Below, piece by piece: positions 8,283-16,539 of a stretch of 64,000 bases of DNA. Source of the stretch: Rubritalea tangerina (lineage in GTDB: Bacteria > Verrucomicrobiota > Verrucomicrobiia > Verrucomicrobiales > Akkermansiaceae); assembly GCF_042683245.1 (NCBI RefSeq), contig NZ_JBHUJB010000015.1:1-64000 (forward strand), given 5' to 3'. The position numbers and the translations under genes are program-made. The number at the start of each line of letters is the position of its first letter. Within the stretch, counting starts at the first letter, position 1. The notes beneath the pieces were generated by a model. The model searched no databases. It was not told where the DNA came from and was given only the letters and a program-made list of their open reading frames with translations.

Positions 8283-8510
8283 CTTACTAGGTGGCCGTAG
8301 CGGTTAGTTTTAATTCTCTGCAGAAAAATGCAATTATGGTTGCATTACTGGCGAAAAGCCGTGCCGAAGCCGAGGCTTTTCTGTGGGAACGGTGAGCAGC
8401 CAAAGTTTGCAGTTTTATCCCATCCTGCACCAACATCTGGTAACTTTTGAAAAGTAGCCCATGACTGTGAATCTGAACCTTTAGTTCAGCACTACAGCAC
8501 CTAGTAAGAT
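8281..8510 (-). ncRNA. Candidate structured ncRNA/leader of the reverse transcriptase
   Basis: The ends form a perfect 13-nt inverted repeat: 8498-8510 and 8281-8293 (ATCTTACTAGGTG on + at 8281). The stem continues for about six pairs with one wobble after a single bulge. Inside are three more perfect stems: 8473-8478/8484-8489 (6 bp, 5-nt loop), 8353-8360/8374-8381 (8 bp, 13-nt loop) and 8328-8333/8340-8345 (6 bp, 6-nt loop). The 3' arm overlaps the first two bases of the RT start codon. The layout recalls retron a1/a2 arms and the ncRNAs beside some DRT systems. No other gene is convincing here. Promoter and RNA ends are unknown. Confidence 0.6.
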
Positions 8511-8675
8511 AAACTCTGATAGAACGAAATGATACCCAATGGAAGTTTAAAAACATGATAATGTTAATACTTGAGAGGTGTTAGTGTGATGCTTTTACGA
8601 ATGGTTGGTTTATGTAATTTAGCATTTGTTTCAAAATTAAACTGAAGGGATGATTACCTCAAAAGACTCTAACTG
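8511..8675. other. AT-rich intergenic DNA between hsdS and the RT leader
   Basis: This AT-rich stretch separates the end of hsdS from the RT leader and is where a promoter for the leader/RT transcript would be expected. No convincing -35/-10 pair or terminator could be fixed by eye. Confidence 0.4.
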
Positions 8676-10118
8676 TTAGGTGAACATCTGCTGTAGCAGA
8701 CCTTTTTTGAAGGTTAGGGTTTGGGTGAGTTGGTGGGTGACTTGTTCGATCTTGGTGTCGATGCTGCTGAGAAAATTGGCGATTTTTGTTTGTTCGCCTT
8801 TGGTCGGTACTTGCAGCTTCAAGTCCTTAAGTTGAGATGCGTAAAGGTGAATGACAGAGGAGCCTTGAGCTAATCCTGCAATTTTGTGTTTCATCGCATT
8901 GTTTAGGTAATAGGCTAGAAAGACGCCATTTACGTTTGAACGGATGATATTGAGGTCTCCGCCAAGAGCTATGCCCTCATCAATCACACACGATGCTGTT
9001 GCAATATCGATGTGTGTCTCGCCAGAGGCTGGGATAATCACATCGTTGGCTCGGCTCATTACTAACTCATTTGCTGGTAGAGTCGTTGAGGAGAAGACTG
9101 TTGAGATTGTCTCAGTGTAGACTGTGTAGAGTTCACCGTATCTGATGCACTTGGTTGTACCTTCTTCGGAGACGTCATTCTTCGAAATTCCTTTTCCTTT
9201 AGAGAATGTCGCAATCTCCCCGAGTTTCTTTTCTTCCCAATCTGAGTAGGGTTCTCCGTTGTCCTGTCGGAAACGGAGAGAATGCTGAGTGCTGAGTTTT
9301 GAATGATGAATGGGTTCTGTTGCGGAGGTTGGTGTTTCATCGTGCTGGAATTCATCACTCATCATTCCACATTCAGCATTCGAAAAAAGTCGCTGCATGC
9401 AGGCCTTTTTATAGGACTGCAGCAGCGTCTTTTTTCGTTGTAGTTGCTCGGCTCGCTGGTCAACCGCGGTTAGGAATGCCGCGATCTTCTCTTGTTCGGG
9501 GAGGGCGGGGAGATGGATTTTTAAGCTCTTTACTGCTGGGAAGTTTACATAAATTTGAGTGCCGCCTTGTGATACCGAAAAAACGTTCTTACGCTGTTTA
9601 GGGCTATTAAGCAAAAACCAGGCATATAGCGGCGAGAGCAGCTCCTTGTTAGTGATAATGCGTTCACTTCTCTGGTTATAGATGTATGAGTCACTACTAT
9701 CGATTAGGATCGTTGAGCCAATTATGTCTCCTGTCTTGGTCTTATCATTGAGAACCATTACCAAATCATTTTTCTCGAGGAGTCGAGATTCACTTTTGGC
9801 ATTCAGCGATATTCTCTGTTGGTTATCAATGAACTTACCGTCTTTAGAGTAGCTACCAATTGAAATGAACTTATGAGTTCCATTTTCTTCAACAAAGCTT
9901 TCAAGGGCGGTTCCTCCTTTGTGTGTAATCGTGTCGCCCAAGTGATAAGAGCTGTAAACAGCGTTAAACTCATCAAACCGAAGCTTCGGCACCAGAGCGT
10001 GTGTTGCACACGAATGCTGAGTGCTGGTTTTTGAATGCTGAATGGATTCTGTCGCGGAGTTTTTGGGAGTTCCGTCGTCTTGGAATTCAGCATTGACCCT
10101 TGATAATTTATCATTCAT
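8676..10118 (-). CDS. hsdS: Type I restriction enzyme, specificity (HsdS) subunit
   Basis: A 480-aa DNA-recognition subunit with the usual two half-repeats. The first target-recognition domain (about 45-205) ends in the conserved LPALPEQEKIAAFLTAVDQR helix region; the second (about 275-440) ends in VPTKGEQTKIANFLSSID. Two extra segments are unusual: an N-terminal one (about residues 1-36) and a central one (about 246-280) that read as heptamer-like sequence (for example SIQHSKTSTQHS and PIHHSKLSTQHS). Both are related to the four-helix-bundle cassettes. The start ATG overlaps the stop of the KilA-N gene as ATGA, so translation is probably coupled. The inserts lie at the hinge points that set the spacing between recognition domains. 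Confidence 0.93.
   Translation of the reverse strand: MNDKLSRVNAEFQDDGTPKNSATESIQHSKTSTQHSCATHALVPKLRFDEFNAVYSSYHLGDTITHKGGTALESFVEENGTHKFISIGSYSKDGKFIDNQQRISLNAKSESRLLEKNDLVMVLNDKTKTGDIIGSTILIDSSDSYIYNQRSERIITNKELLSPLYAWFLLNSPKQRKNVFSVSQGGTQIYVNFPAVKSLKIHLPALPEQEKIAAFLTAVDQRAEQLQRKKTLLQSYKKACMQRLFSNAECGMMSDEFQHDETPTSATEPIHHSKLSTQHSLRFRQDNGEPYSDWEEKKLGEIATFSKGKGISKNDVSEEGTTKCIRYGELYTVYTETISTVFSSTTLPANELVMSRANDVIIPASGETHIDIATASCVIDEGIALGGDLNIIRSNVNGVFLAYYLNNAMKHKIAGLAQGSSVIHLYASQLKDLKLQVPTKGEQTKIANFLSSIDTKIEQVTHQLTQTLTFKKGLLQQMFT
9280..9381 (-). mobile_element. Deleted cassette copy inside the hsdS central linker
   Basis: The two 33-nt ends (9280-9312 and 9349-9381) are inverted repeats matching at 25 positions. 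The 102-nt length is exactly 34 codons, so hsdS stays in frame. The 36-nt core contains TGTTTCATCGTGCT, identical to 4928-4941 at the start of four-helix-bundle gene 1. In that gene's frame the core would read MKHQPPQQ, against MKQEPPQD in the intact gene. It is therefore best read as an internally deleted, non-coding derivative of the cassette. Confidence 0.65.
10012..10118 (-). mobile_element. Deleted cassette copy at the hsdS 5' end
   Basis: Bases 10012-10090 align with the element in the hsdS linker: GAATGCTGAGTGCTG, then TTTTGAATG, TGAATGG, GCGGAG and TGGAATTCA blocks in the same order. The second arm is more diverged (10083-10118) and includes the present hsdS start codon. It encodes the odd N-terminal 36 residues of HsdS, so the current translation start may derive from the insertion. 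Confidence 0.55.
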
Positions 10119-10963
10119 TTCTCGCTAGGGTGGTGAGGGAGTTGTTGGATGGTTTGTGTGCTTGCCGTGAGGGATTTCATCTGGCGGATGGCCATAGCGT
10201 TGAGTTTGATGAGGCGCTCACTGGAGGGCAGTCCCATGTGAATGAATTCCGCATTGAGAGATTCGAGATTGGCGAGTACGAGGAGTTGCTCGATGGTGGC
10301 ATGGTCTCGGATGTTGCCTTTCAGCTCAGGATTGGCCTCCCGCCACTCTTTCGCGGTGCTGGAGAAGAGGGCTACATTAAGCAGATCAGCTTCGTTTGCG
10401 TATGTAAATGAAGCTTGGGATGAGGAGATTTCAGGAGGGATGAGGTTTGCTTTGATGGCATCTGTGTGGATGCGGTAATTGATTTTGCTCAGCGTACGGT
10501 TAAGATCCCAAGTAAGTTTGAGGCGGTCATTCTCGTCGGCTTTTAGGCGCTGGAAGTCCTTAATCAGATAGAGTTTAAATTCGACAGATACCCAAGATGC
10601 AAATTCGAAGGCGATGTCGGTGTGTGCATAGGTGCCACCGTATCTGCCCGTTTTTGATTCTAAGCCGATGGCGTGGGTTTGAGCGCACCATTGCTTGGGA
10701 GTGAGAGTGAAACTATTTAACCCCGCTTGCTTTTTAATCCCGTCGAATTCCACGGGGTTAAAATTCGCATTGTGAAGTTGTTCCCAGATACCGAGTAATT
10801 CTAGGGTGTTGCGATTTCTGAGCCAATTACGGATCAGATCATCTGGGCGCTCAGGATTTTTTGATTTGGCGATGTCAGTAAGGCAGATGTAATCATGCTC
10901 GTTGACTTTGCGAATTTTCACAGGTGTGCCTTGCACGAGGATCGATTGATTTTTCTTACTCAT
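10115..10963 (-). CDS. KilA-N domain protein in the hsd operon
   Basis: The protein is about 282 aa from the ATG at 10963; a longer frame extends upstream into hsdM but is unlikely. The KilA-N DNA-binding domain is visible in IRKVNEHDYICLTDIAKSKN, IRNWLRNRNTLELLGIWEQL and GRYGGTYAHTDIAFEFASWV. Such genes are common in phages and as companions of type I restriction genes, where they are presumed DNA-binding regulators or antirestriction factors; the role here is unproven. The start codon overlaps the last codons of hsdM and the stop overlaps the hsdS start by four bases, so hsdM, this gene and hsdS form a translationally coupled unit. Confidence 0.88.
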   Translation of the reverse strand: MSKKNQSILVQGTPVKIRKVNEHDYICLTDIAKSKNPERPDDLIRNWLRNRNTLELLGIWEQLHNANFNPVEFDGIKKQAGLNSFTLTPKQWCAQTHAIGLESKTGRYGGTYAHTDIAFEFASWVSVEFKLYLIKDFQRLKADENDRLKLTWDLNRTLSKINYRIHTDAIKANLIPPEISSSQASFTYANEADLLNVALFSSTAKEWREANPELKGNIRDHATIEQLLVLANLESLNAEFIHMGLPSSERLIKLNAMAIRQMKSLTASTQTIQQLPHHPSEK

Positions 10964-12560
10964 GCTTAAAAGGGGTTTTGATGCCGAGTTCTTTGCAGAA
11001 ACCACTGATGGTCTCGTTGGTGGTTCGCATCTCATTTTCTAATGCCACCAACTCATCCGCGACTGCGGATAAATCGACAGGTTCTTCTTCCTCGAAGGTG
11101 TCGACGTAGCGGGGGATATTGAGGTTGTAGTCGTTTTCTTCGATCTCGGCTCGCGTGGCGAGGTGGCTGAATTTTTCCAGAGATTCACGCGCGGTGTAGG
11201 TGGAGACAATTTTTTCGATGTCCTCGGTGCGGAGTTGGTTCTGGTTTCCTACTTTTTCGAAACCCTGGGAGGCATCGATGAAGAGGACGTCGTCTGTTTT
11301 AGAGTCCACACCGTGGCGGTTCTTTTTGAGAACGAGAATGCAGGTGGGGATGCCTGTGCCGAAGAAGATATTGGCAGGGAGACCGATGACGGCGTGGAGG
11401 TAGTTTCGCTCTGCGATGAGGTATTTTCTAATGACACCCTCGGCGGCTCCACGGAAGAGAACGCCGTGTGGAAGGACACAAGCCATAGTGCCATTTTCAT
11501 CGAGATGATGGACCATGTGCTGGACGAAGGCGAAGTCCGCCTTGGTCTTAGGCGCGAGCTTGCCGTAGTCTGAGAAGCGCTCGTCAGTCTCATGGATGGT
11601 GGAGGCTGACCACTTGGCAGAGAAGGGAGGGTTGGCGACGATGGCTTCGAAGCGAAGGTCTGCGTGTTCTTTCGCTGGATGCTCAAGGGTGTCTTCATTT
11701 CGCAGATCGAAGCGAGAAAAGTGGACGTCATGAAGGATCATGTTCATCCGAGCGAGGTTGTAGGTGGTGGGGTTCATTTCCTGCCCGTAGAAGCCGTCTA
11801 CGTCTTCGACTTCTTTGGCGACACGGAGGAGGAGGGAGCCAGAGCCACAGGTGGGGTCGTAGACGCTCTTGAGAGTGCGCTCGCCCGATTGCTTATCGGC
11901 TGTGACGATCTTGGCGAGGATGGTGGAGACTTGCTGTGGGGTGTAGAACTCACCTGCCTTTTTTCCTGCGCCCGAAGCGAACTGACCGATGAGGTATTCG
12001 TAGGCGTCGCCGAGGACGTCTGCTTCCACGTCGTCGAGCTTGAAGTCGATAGCATCGAGGTGGGTGAAGACTTTCGCGATGAGGTCGTTGCGCTGGTTGA
12101 CGGTCTTGCCGAGCTTGGAGGAGTCGAGGTCGATTTCTTCGAAGAGGGCTTCAAAGTCGTCTTCTGAGTCCGAGCCTTGGGTAGAGGTCTCGATGTGTTT
12201 GAGTACCTTTGTTAGGTCTTCGAGGATGAAGTTGTCTTTTGCTTGTGCGCCTTTTTTGGCGAGTGCGTGGAATAGCTCTGATGGGTAGAGGAAGTAGCCG
12301 AGGTTAGCGACGGATTCTTCCTCGATGGCTTCGAGCATTTCTTTTCCGTCTGCGGAGGTTTCGTCGATGTCAGTGAACTCAGTGATATCCTCTTCGGTGA
12401 GAAGGGAATTGGCGTAGAGATGCATCTTCTCTGAGAGGTACTTGAAGAAGATGAAGCCAAGGATGTAGTCGCGGAACTCATCTGCTCCCATTTTGCCGCG
12501 CAGTGTGTTGGCGATGTTCCAGAGCTGGGATTCGAGTTGTTTCTTTTGGTCTTCGGACAT
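10956..12560 (-). CDS. hsdM: Type I restriction enzyme, methyltransferase (HsdM) subunit
   Basis: A 534-aa N6-adenine methyltransferase subunit. The N-terminal helical domain (1-160) begins with the typical LWNIANTLRGKMGADEFRDY. The AdoMet-binding motif I is DPTCGSGSLLL (235-245), preceded by the GEFYTPQQV signature. The catalytic N-P-P-F tetrad (VANPPFSAKW) lies near residue 305. It leads the hsd operon and its stop overlaps the downstream KilA-N gene. Together with HsdS it would methylate the same asymmetric target that HsdR restricts. The start at ATG 12560 matches the family N-terminus. Confidence 0.96.
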   Translation of the reverse strand: MSEDQKKQLESQLWNIANTLRGKMGADEFRDYILGFIFFKYLSEKMHLYANSLLTEEDITEFTDIDETSADGKEMLEAIEEESVANLGYFLYPSELFHALAKKGAQAKDNFILEDLTKVLKHIETSTQGSDSEDDFEALFEEIDLDSSKLGKTVNQRNDLIAKVFTHLDAIDFKLDDVEADVLGDAYEYLIGQFASGAGKKAGEFYTPQQVSTILAKIVTADKQSGERTLKSVYDPTCGSGSLLLRVAKEVEDVDGFYGQEMNPTTYNLARMNMILHDVHFSRFDLRNEDTLEHPAKEHADLRFEAIVANPPFSAKWSASTIHETDERFSDYGKLAPKTKADFAFVQHMVHHLDENGTMACVLPHGVLFRGAAEGVIRKYLIAERNYLHAVIGLPANIFFGTGIPTCILVLKKNRHGVDSKTDDVLFIDASQGFEKVGNQNQLRTEDIEKIVSTYTARESLEKFSHLATRAEIEENDYNLNIPRYVDTFEEEEPVDLSAVADELVALENEMRTTNETISGFCKELGIKTPFKHE

Positions 12561-12717
12561 GGAGAATTAGGAAAAAGTGGAAAGGAAAAAGGTGAAAGTG
12601 GGAGCGCCTATGGCGCGGTGATCAGTGGCTGGTCTTGGAGAGATAACGACATTGGGAGAATCTAACGATGAGGGGTGTAGCAATTTCTAAATGACAGGTA
12701 CAAGGGAAAAGTGGGGA

Positions 12718-12738
12718 GATTGAAGATTGAAGATTGAA
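12718..12738. repeat. Heptamer array GATTGAA x3
   Basis: Three exact copies of GATTGAA in the gap between hsdM and the Usp-DUF389 gene. The same word recurs at 16359-16407 and 18810-18837. Confidence 0.9.
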
Positions 12739-12796
12739 GATTTGATTTTGGATTTTTGGGGTTGGTTTGGGTGTGGGAGTGGTTAGGTTGTTGGGT

Positions 12797-14587
12797 GTGA
12801 ATATTCTGCTAGTGGTGAGAGATGAGGAGACTTCGAGTGCCTTGGTGCAATGGAGTTTGCGGTTGACGGCGGCTCGGGCGTCGAAGTTGTGGGTATTGCG
12901 GGTACGCGAGGGATCGAAGGTGGGTGAGGTGGTATGGGGCGAGGCCTTAGAATATGCTTGGTGGCAGGGGATTGAGGCTTTGGTTGCTGGGCAGGAGGAT
13001 GTGGAGGTGGTGCTGGGGGAGGTGGAGACGGTGAATGTGACACGCAGTGTGAAGCGGCAGCTGGCGGAGACGAAGGCTGGCTTGTTAGTGGTGCAGGATC
13101 GGGTGAGCCATCCGGAGTACTACAGGAATGCGATCGAGTCCTTGATGGACACGGTGGCCTGCGCGGTGATGATTTTACGGATTGGCGAGGGGGACTCGGG
13201 CAAGGGGGATGTCTTGTTGCCTTGTGCGGGAGGGCCGAATTCGCGTCGGGGTTTGAAGTTGGCAGCGGATGCTTTTGGGCAACAGACGACTGCCTTTTTT
13301 GTCCAGCCGGATACCGACGAGGTGGCGGCTGAGGTGGGGGAGCAACGGCTCGGGAAGTTTCTCAAGCGCTCAGGCGTGGGCAGCGACTCGGTGACTGAGA
13401 AGGTGGTGTTAGGGGACTCGGTGTACGATGCGATTCGCGCGGAGGTGGAGAGTGGTCAGTACGGGATGCTTCTCATCGGTGCCTCGGGGATTGGCTCGGT
13501 GCGGCGCAAGTTATTTGGGACGGTGCCCGACAAGTTGCTGCGAGGGGCTGAGGGGATGAGTGTGGGGGTGGTGCGTGCCGAGAAGCCGATCGGCCATAGG
13601 CTGCGCAATGGGGTGGAGCGCTTGCTTCAGCTGACGGTGCCGCAGCTGCGTCGCGACGAGCGCGTGGCTTTGTTCGCCGACATCGAGGACAAGAGCCGGT
13701 GGTCGTTTGATTTTGGTTCCCTGATGATATTGGCGACGGGGATTGCGGCCCTGGGCTTGCTGGCAGATAGCGGAGCAGTGGTGATTGGGGCGATGTTAGT
13801 GGCGCCCTTGATGACGCCATTGTTAGGAGGCGGGCTGGCGGTGGTGCAGGGGAATTGGCCGTTGTGGCGAAGGTGTCAGAAAGCGGTGGGTTTTGGTTTT
13901 GTTGCCGCCTTGGTGATTGGTTACAGCTTTGGCTGGATTGGTAGGTTGATGGGATACGGTCTGACCGATGAGTTGATCGCGCGCGGTGCACCGAGTGTGT
14001 TAGACCTTGGGGTGGCTTTCATCTCTGGGGTGGCTGCGAGTTATTGTCTGGCGCGGCCGAAGTTGAGTGGGGCGCTGGCGGGGGTTGCGATTGCAGCTGC
14101 CTTGGTGCCACCGATTGCGACGACGGGGATCTGCATGGCGCTAGAGAAGTGGAAGATCGCACAGGGGGCCGCGGTCTTGTTCGGCACCAACGTGGTGGCG
14201 ATTGTCCTCGGTTCGTCGATGAATTTCTTCATGGCGGGGATTCGTGGGAAGGCGGACCAGTCGTCGGCCTGGGCCAAGCGGGTGACGATCTTGTTCACCC
14301 TCTTGTTGTTAGGTTTGATGGTGCCCTTGTCATCGGTGGTGGTGAAGCAATTGGCCGGTGGGGACGATATCACCGAGGTGTTTGATGCCGTGGTAGCACA
14401 AGACGGCCTGGAGGTTCACTCGGTGAAGCGGATGCCCTTCAAGGATGGAGTGCAGGTGATAGAGATCACGATCAATAGTTCACGTCCAATCGAGAAGGAG
14501 CTCATGCAGCTCCTGCAGTCGGCAGCGAATGACGCATCGGCACGGCCCGTGAAGGTGCGGGTGGTGACGCGCTTGGTGGTGGAGTGA
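12797..14587 (+). CDS. Universal stress domain plus DUF389 membrane protein
   Basis: An approximately 596-aa inner-membrane protein. The N-terminal half (about 1-285) looks like tandem UspA-like domains; the first begins VNILLVVRDEET and the second contains a typical GSVRRKLFGTVPDKLL. From about residue 300 a DUF389 domain follows, with KSRWSFDFGSLMILATGIAA and AMLVAPLMTPLLGG and about six membrane segments, then a soluble tail. The function of DUF389 proteins is unknown; the fusion suggests nucleotide- or stress-sensing control of a membrane activity. The start is uncertain: GTG at 12797 fits the Usp N-terminus, and TTG at 12767 is also open. It is the first + strand gene and is isolated. 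Confidence 0.85.
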   Translation: MNILLVVRDEETSSALVQWSLRLTAARASKLWVLRVREGSKVGEVVWGEALEYAWWQGIEALVAGQEDVEVVLGEVETVNVTRSVKRQLAETKAGLLVVQDRVSHPEYYRNAIESLMDTVACAVMILRIGEGDSGKGDVLLPCAGGPNSRRGLKLAADAFGQQTTAFFVQPDTDEVAAEVGEQRLGKFLKRSGVGSDSVTEKVVLGDSVYDAIRAEVESGQYGMLLIGASGIGSVRRKLFGTVPDKLLRGAEGMSVGVVRAEKPIGHRLRNGVERLLQLTVPQLRRDERVALFADIEDKSRWSFDFGSLMILATGIAALGLLADSGAVVIGAMLVAPLMTPLLGGGLAVVQGNWPLWRRCQKAVGFGFVAALVIGYSFGWIGRLMGYGLTDELIARGAPSVLDLGVAFISGVAASYCLARPKLSGALAGVAIAAALVPPIATTGICMALEKWKIAQGAAVLFGTNVVAIVLGSSMNFFMAGIRGKADQSSAWAKRVTILFTLLLLGLMVPLSSVVVKQLAGGDDITEVFDAVVAQDGLEVHSVKRMPFKDGVQVIEITINSSRPIEKELMQLLQSAANDASARPVKVRVVTRLVVE

Positions 14588-14598
14588 GGGAGTTAGGG

Positions 14599-14827
<229 letters not shown>

Positions 14828-14880
14828 GCAGGAGAAGTTTTCAGTTTTCAGAAATCAGAAATGAGTGGGGTGGGGTGGGG

Positions 14881-15909
14881 TTATTCGGCTTTGACTTTGG
14901 TGACTTTGTTGTTGGTAACGCTGAGGTTGAGGCGGCCGGGTCGAAAGTCTTCGGTGACGACTTGGGGAGCGCCATCGATTTCGACGACGCGTGCTGGGGT
15001 TTTGTGTTTTTTGGCGAGGGCGATTGCGTCTTCGGGGCTGAGGCCGATGAGGTCGTAGGCGCTCCATTTTTTGGGTGCGGCGGGCTGACCTTCAATGGCG
15101 ACTTTGGTGACTTTGTTGTTGGTGACGCTGAGGTTGAGACGGCCGGGACGGATGTCTAGGGTGACGGGCTGCGGTTTGCCATCGGTTTCGACGACACGTG
15201 CGGGAGTTTTGTGCTTTTTGGCGAGGGCGATTGCGTCCTCTGGGCTGAGACCGATGAGGTCGTCGGCGCTCCATTTTTTAGGTGCGTTGGGCTGACCTTC
15301 AATGGCGACTTTGGTGACTTTGTTGTCGGTGACGCTGAGGTTGAGGCGGCCGGGGCGGATGTCTAGGGTGACGGGCTGCGGTTTGCCATCGATCTCGACG
15401 ACACGTGCGGGAGTTTTGTGCTTTTTGGCGAGGGCGATTGCGTCTTCTGGGCTGAGGCCGATGAGGTCGTTGGCACTCCATTTTTTGGGTGCGGCGGGCT
15501 GGCCTTCAATGGCGACTTTGGTGACTTTGTTGTCGGTGACGCTGAGGTTGAGGCGGCCGGGGCGGATGTCTAGGGTGACGGGCTGCGGTTTGCCATCGAT
15601 CTCGACGACGCGTGCTGGGGTTTTGTGTTTTTTGGCGAGGGCGATTGCGTCTTCGGGGCTGAGGCCGATGAGGTCGTTGGCGCTCCATTTTTTAGGTGCG
15701 GCGGGCTGACCTTCAATGGCGACTTTGGTGACTTTGTTGTTGGTGACGCTGAGGTTGAGGCGGCCGGGACGGATGTCTAGGGTGACGGGCTGCGGTTTGC
15801 CATCGATCTCGACGACACGTGCGGGAGTTTTGTGTTTTTTGGCGAGGGCGATTGCGTCTTCGGGGCTGAGGCCGATGAGGTCATCGGCGCTCCATTTTTT
15901 AGGTGCGGC
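14881..15909 (-). repeat. Five 207-bp tandem coding repeats
   Basis: Units start at about 15909, 15702, 15495, 15288 and 15081 and run leftward. All are 207 bp apart from the last, which ends at the stop codon. Differences between units are few base changes, giving for example KPQPVTLDIR in the first four and APQVVTEDFR in the last. Confidence 0.9.
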
Positions 15910-16272
15910 CCATATTTCGGTGCTGTCTTTGGTGAGGGTTGGGATGCGGTCTGCGGTGATGGGGGTGTAGCCTTTGTTGTAGTTCCAGGACTGGCCGAGG
16001 ACGTAGATTTCGCGTTTGAGCTCCGCGAGCTCATTGGGGATTTTTGCGGTTGCTGAGGCGGTGGCCATGACAGAGGGGAAGATGCCCTCGCGGCTGGTGG
16101 CCTCGCAGATGACGATGAGTGTCTTGTCTTTCTGGTGGATGCTCAGGACCTTGAGCGCCCAGGCGGGTGTGGGGGTGTCGATGGTGACATTGAGTGGTGC
16201 GGTTTTGTCGTCTGCCATGCTAAGGGTGCTGAGTGGGAGGAGGACGCCGAGAGTGAGAAGGAGTGGTTTCAT
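14881..16272 (-). CDS. Exported protein with five inhibitor-like (I78/potato inhibitor I-type) repeats
   Basis: About 463 aa from the ATG at 16272, which begins a clear signal peptide (MKPLLLTLGVLLPLSTLSMA). After an unrecognised domain of about 105 residues come five tandem 69-residue repeats starting APKKWS. Each repeat holds DLIGLSPEDAIALAKKHK, then ARVVE, then DIRPGRLNLSV and VTKV. The GxxxxxA...ARVV...RPxRLN pattern resembles the peptidase inhibitor I78 and potato inhibitor I families, so a periplasmic or secreted multi-headed protease inhibitor is a reasonable guess, but the family assignment is by eye. The repeats are almost identical at DNA level, which points to recent duplication. 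Confidence 0.75.
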   Translation of the reverse strand: MKPLLLTLGVLLPLSTLSMADDKTAPLNVTIDTPTPAWALKVLSIHQKDKTLIVICEATSREGIFPSVMATASATAKIPNELAELKREIYVLGQSWNYNKGYTPITADRIPTLTKDSTEIWAAPKKWSADDLIGLSPEDAIALAKKHKTPARVVEIDGKPQPVTLDIRPGRLNLSVTNNKVTKVAIEGQPAAPKKWSANDLIGLSPEDAIALAKKHKTPARVVEIDGKPQPVTLDIRPGRLNLSVTDNKVTKVAIEGQPAAPKKWSANDLIGLSPEDAIALAKKHKTPARVVEIDGKPQPVTLDIRPGRLNLSVTDNKVTKVAIEGQPNAPKKWSADDLIGLSPEDAIALAKKHKTPARVVETDGKPQPVTLDIRPGRLNLSVTNNKVTKVAIEGQPAAPKKWSAYDLIGLSPEDAIALAKKHKTPARVVEIDGAPQVVTEDFRPGRLNLSVTNNKVTKVKAE

Positions 16273-16358
16273 AGGTTTTGTTAGGTAGGGGAACACTAGT
16301 CTAATATGTATTAGCATGTGTGATGGGTGATGGCAAAAAAAATGCCCGGCGGATTGCT

Positions 16359-16520
16359 GATTGAAGATTGAAGATTGAAGATTGAAGATTGAAGATTGAA
16401 GATTGAAGATTGGCTGATTGCGGATGGCTGATGGCTGATGGCTGATGGCTGATGGCTGATGGCTGATGGCTGATGGCTGATGGCTGATGGCTGATGGCTG
16501 ATGGCTGATTGCTGATGGCT
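16359..16520. repeat. Two adjoining heptamer arrays, GATTGAA and GATGGCT
   Basis: Seven exact GATTGAA copies (16359-16407), a short bridge, then 12 exact GATGGCT copies (16423-16506), one variant and one more copy to 16520. They fill the gap between the inhibitor-repeat gene and the hexosaminidase gene. The minus strand is open through the array, but this is not taken as coding. Confidence 0.93.
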
Positions 16521-16539
16521 GATGGCGGAATGGGTGGAG

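Noticed and set aside
8287..8556. Open frame of 89 codons on the minus strand upstream of the RT
   Set aside because: It overlies the inverted-repeat leader, has no recognisable family or start signal, and its sequence is better explained as structured RNA.
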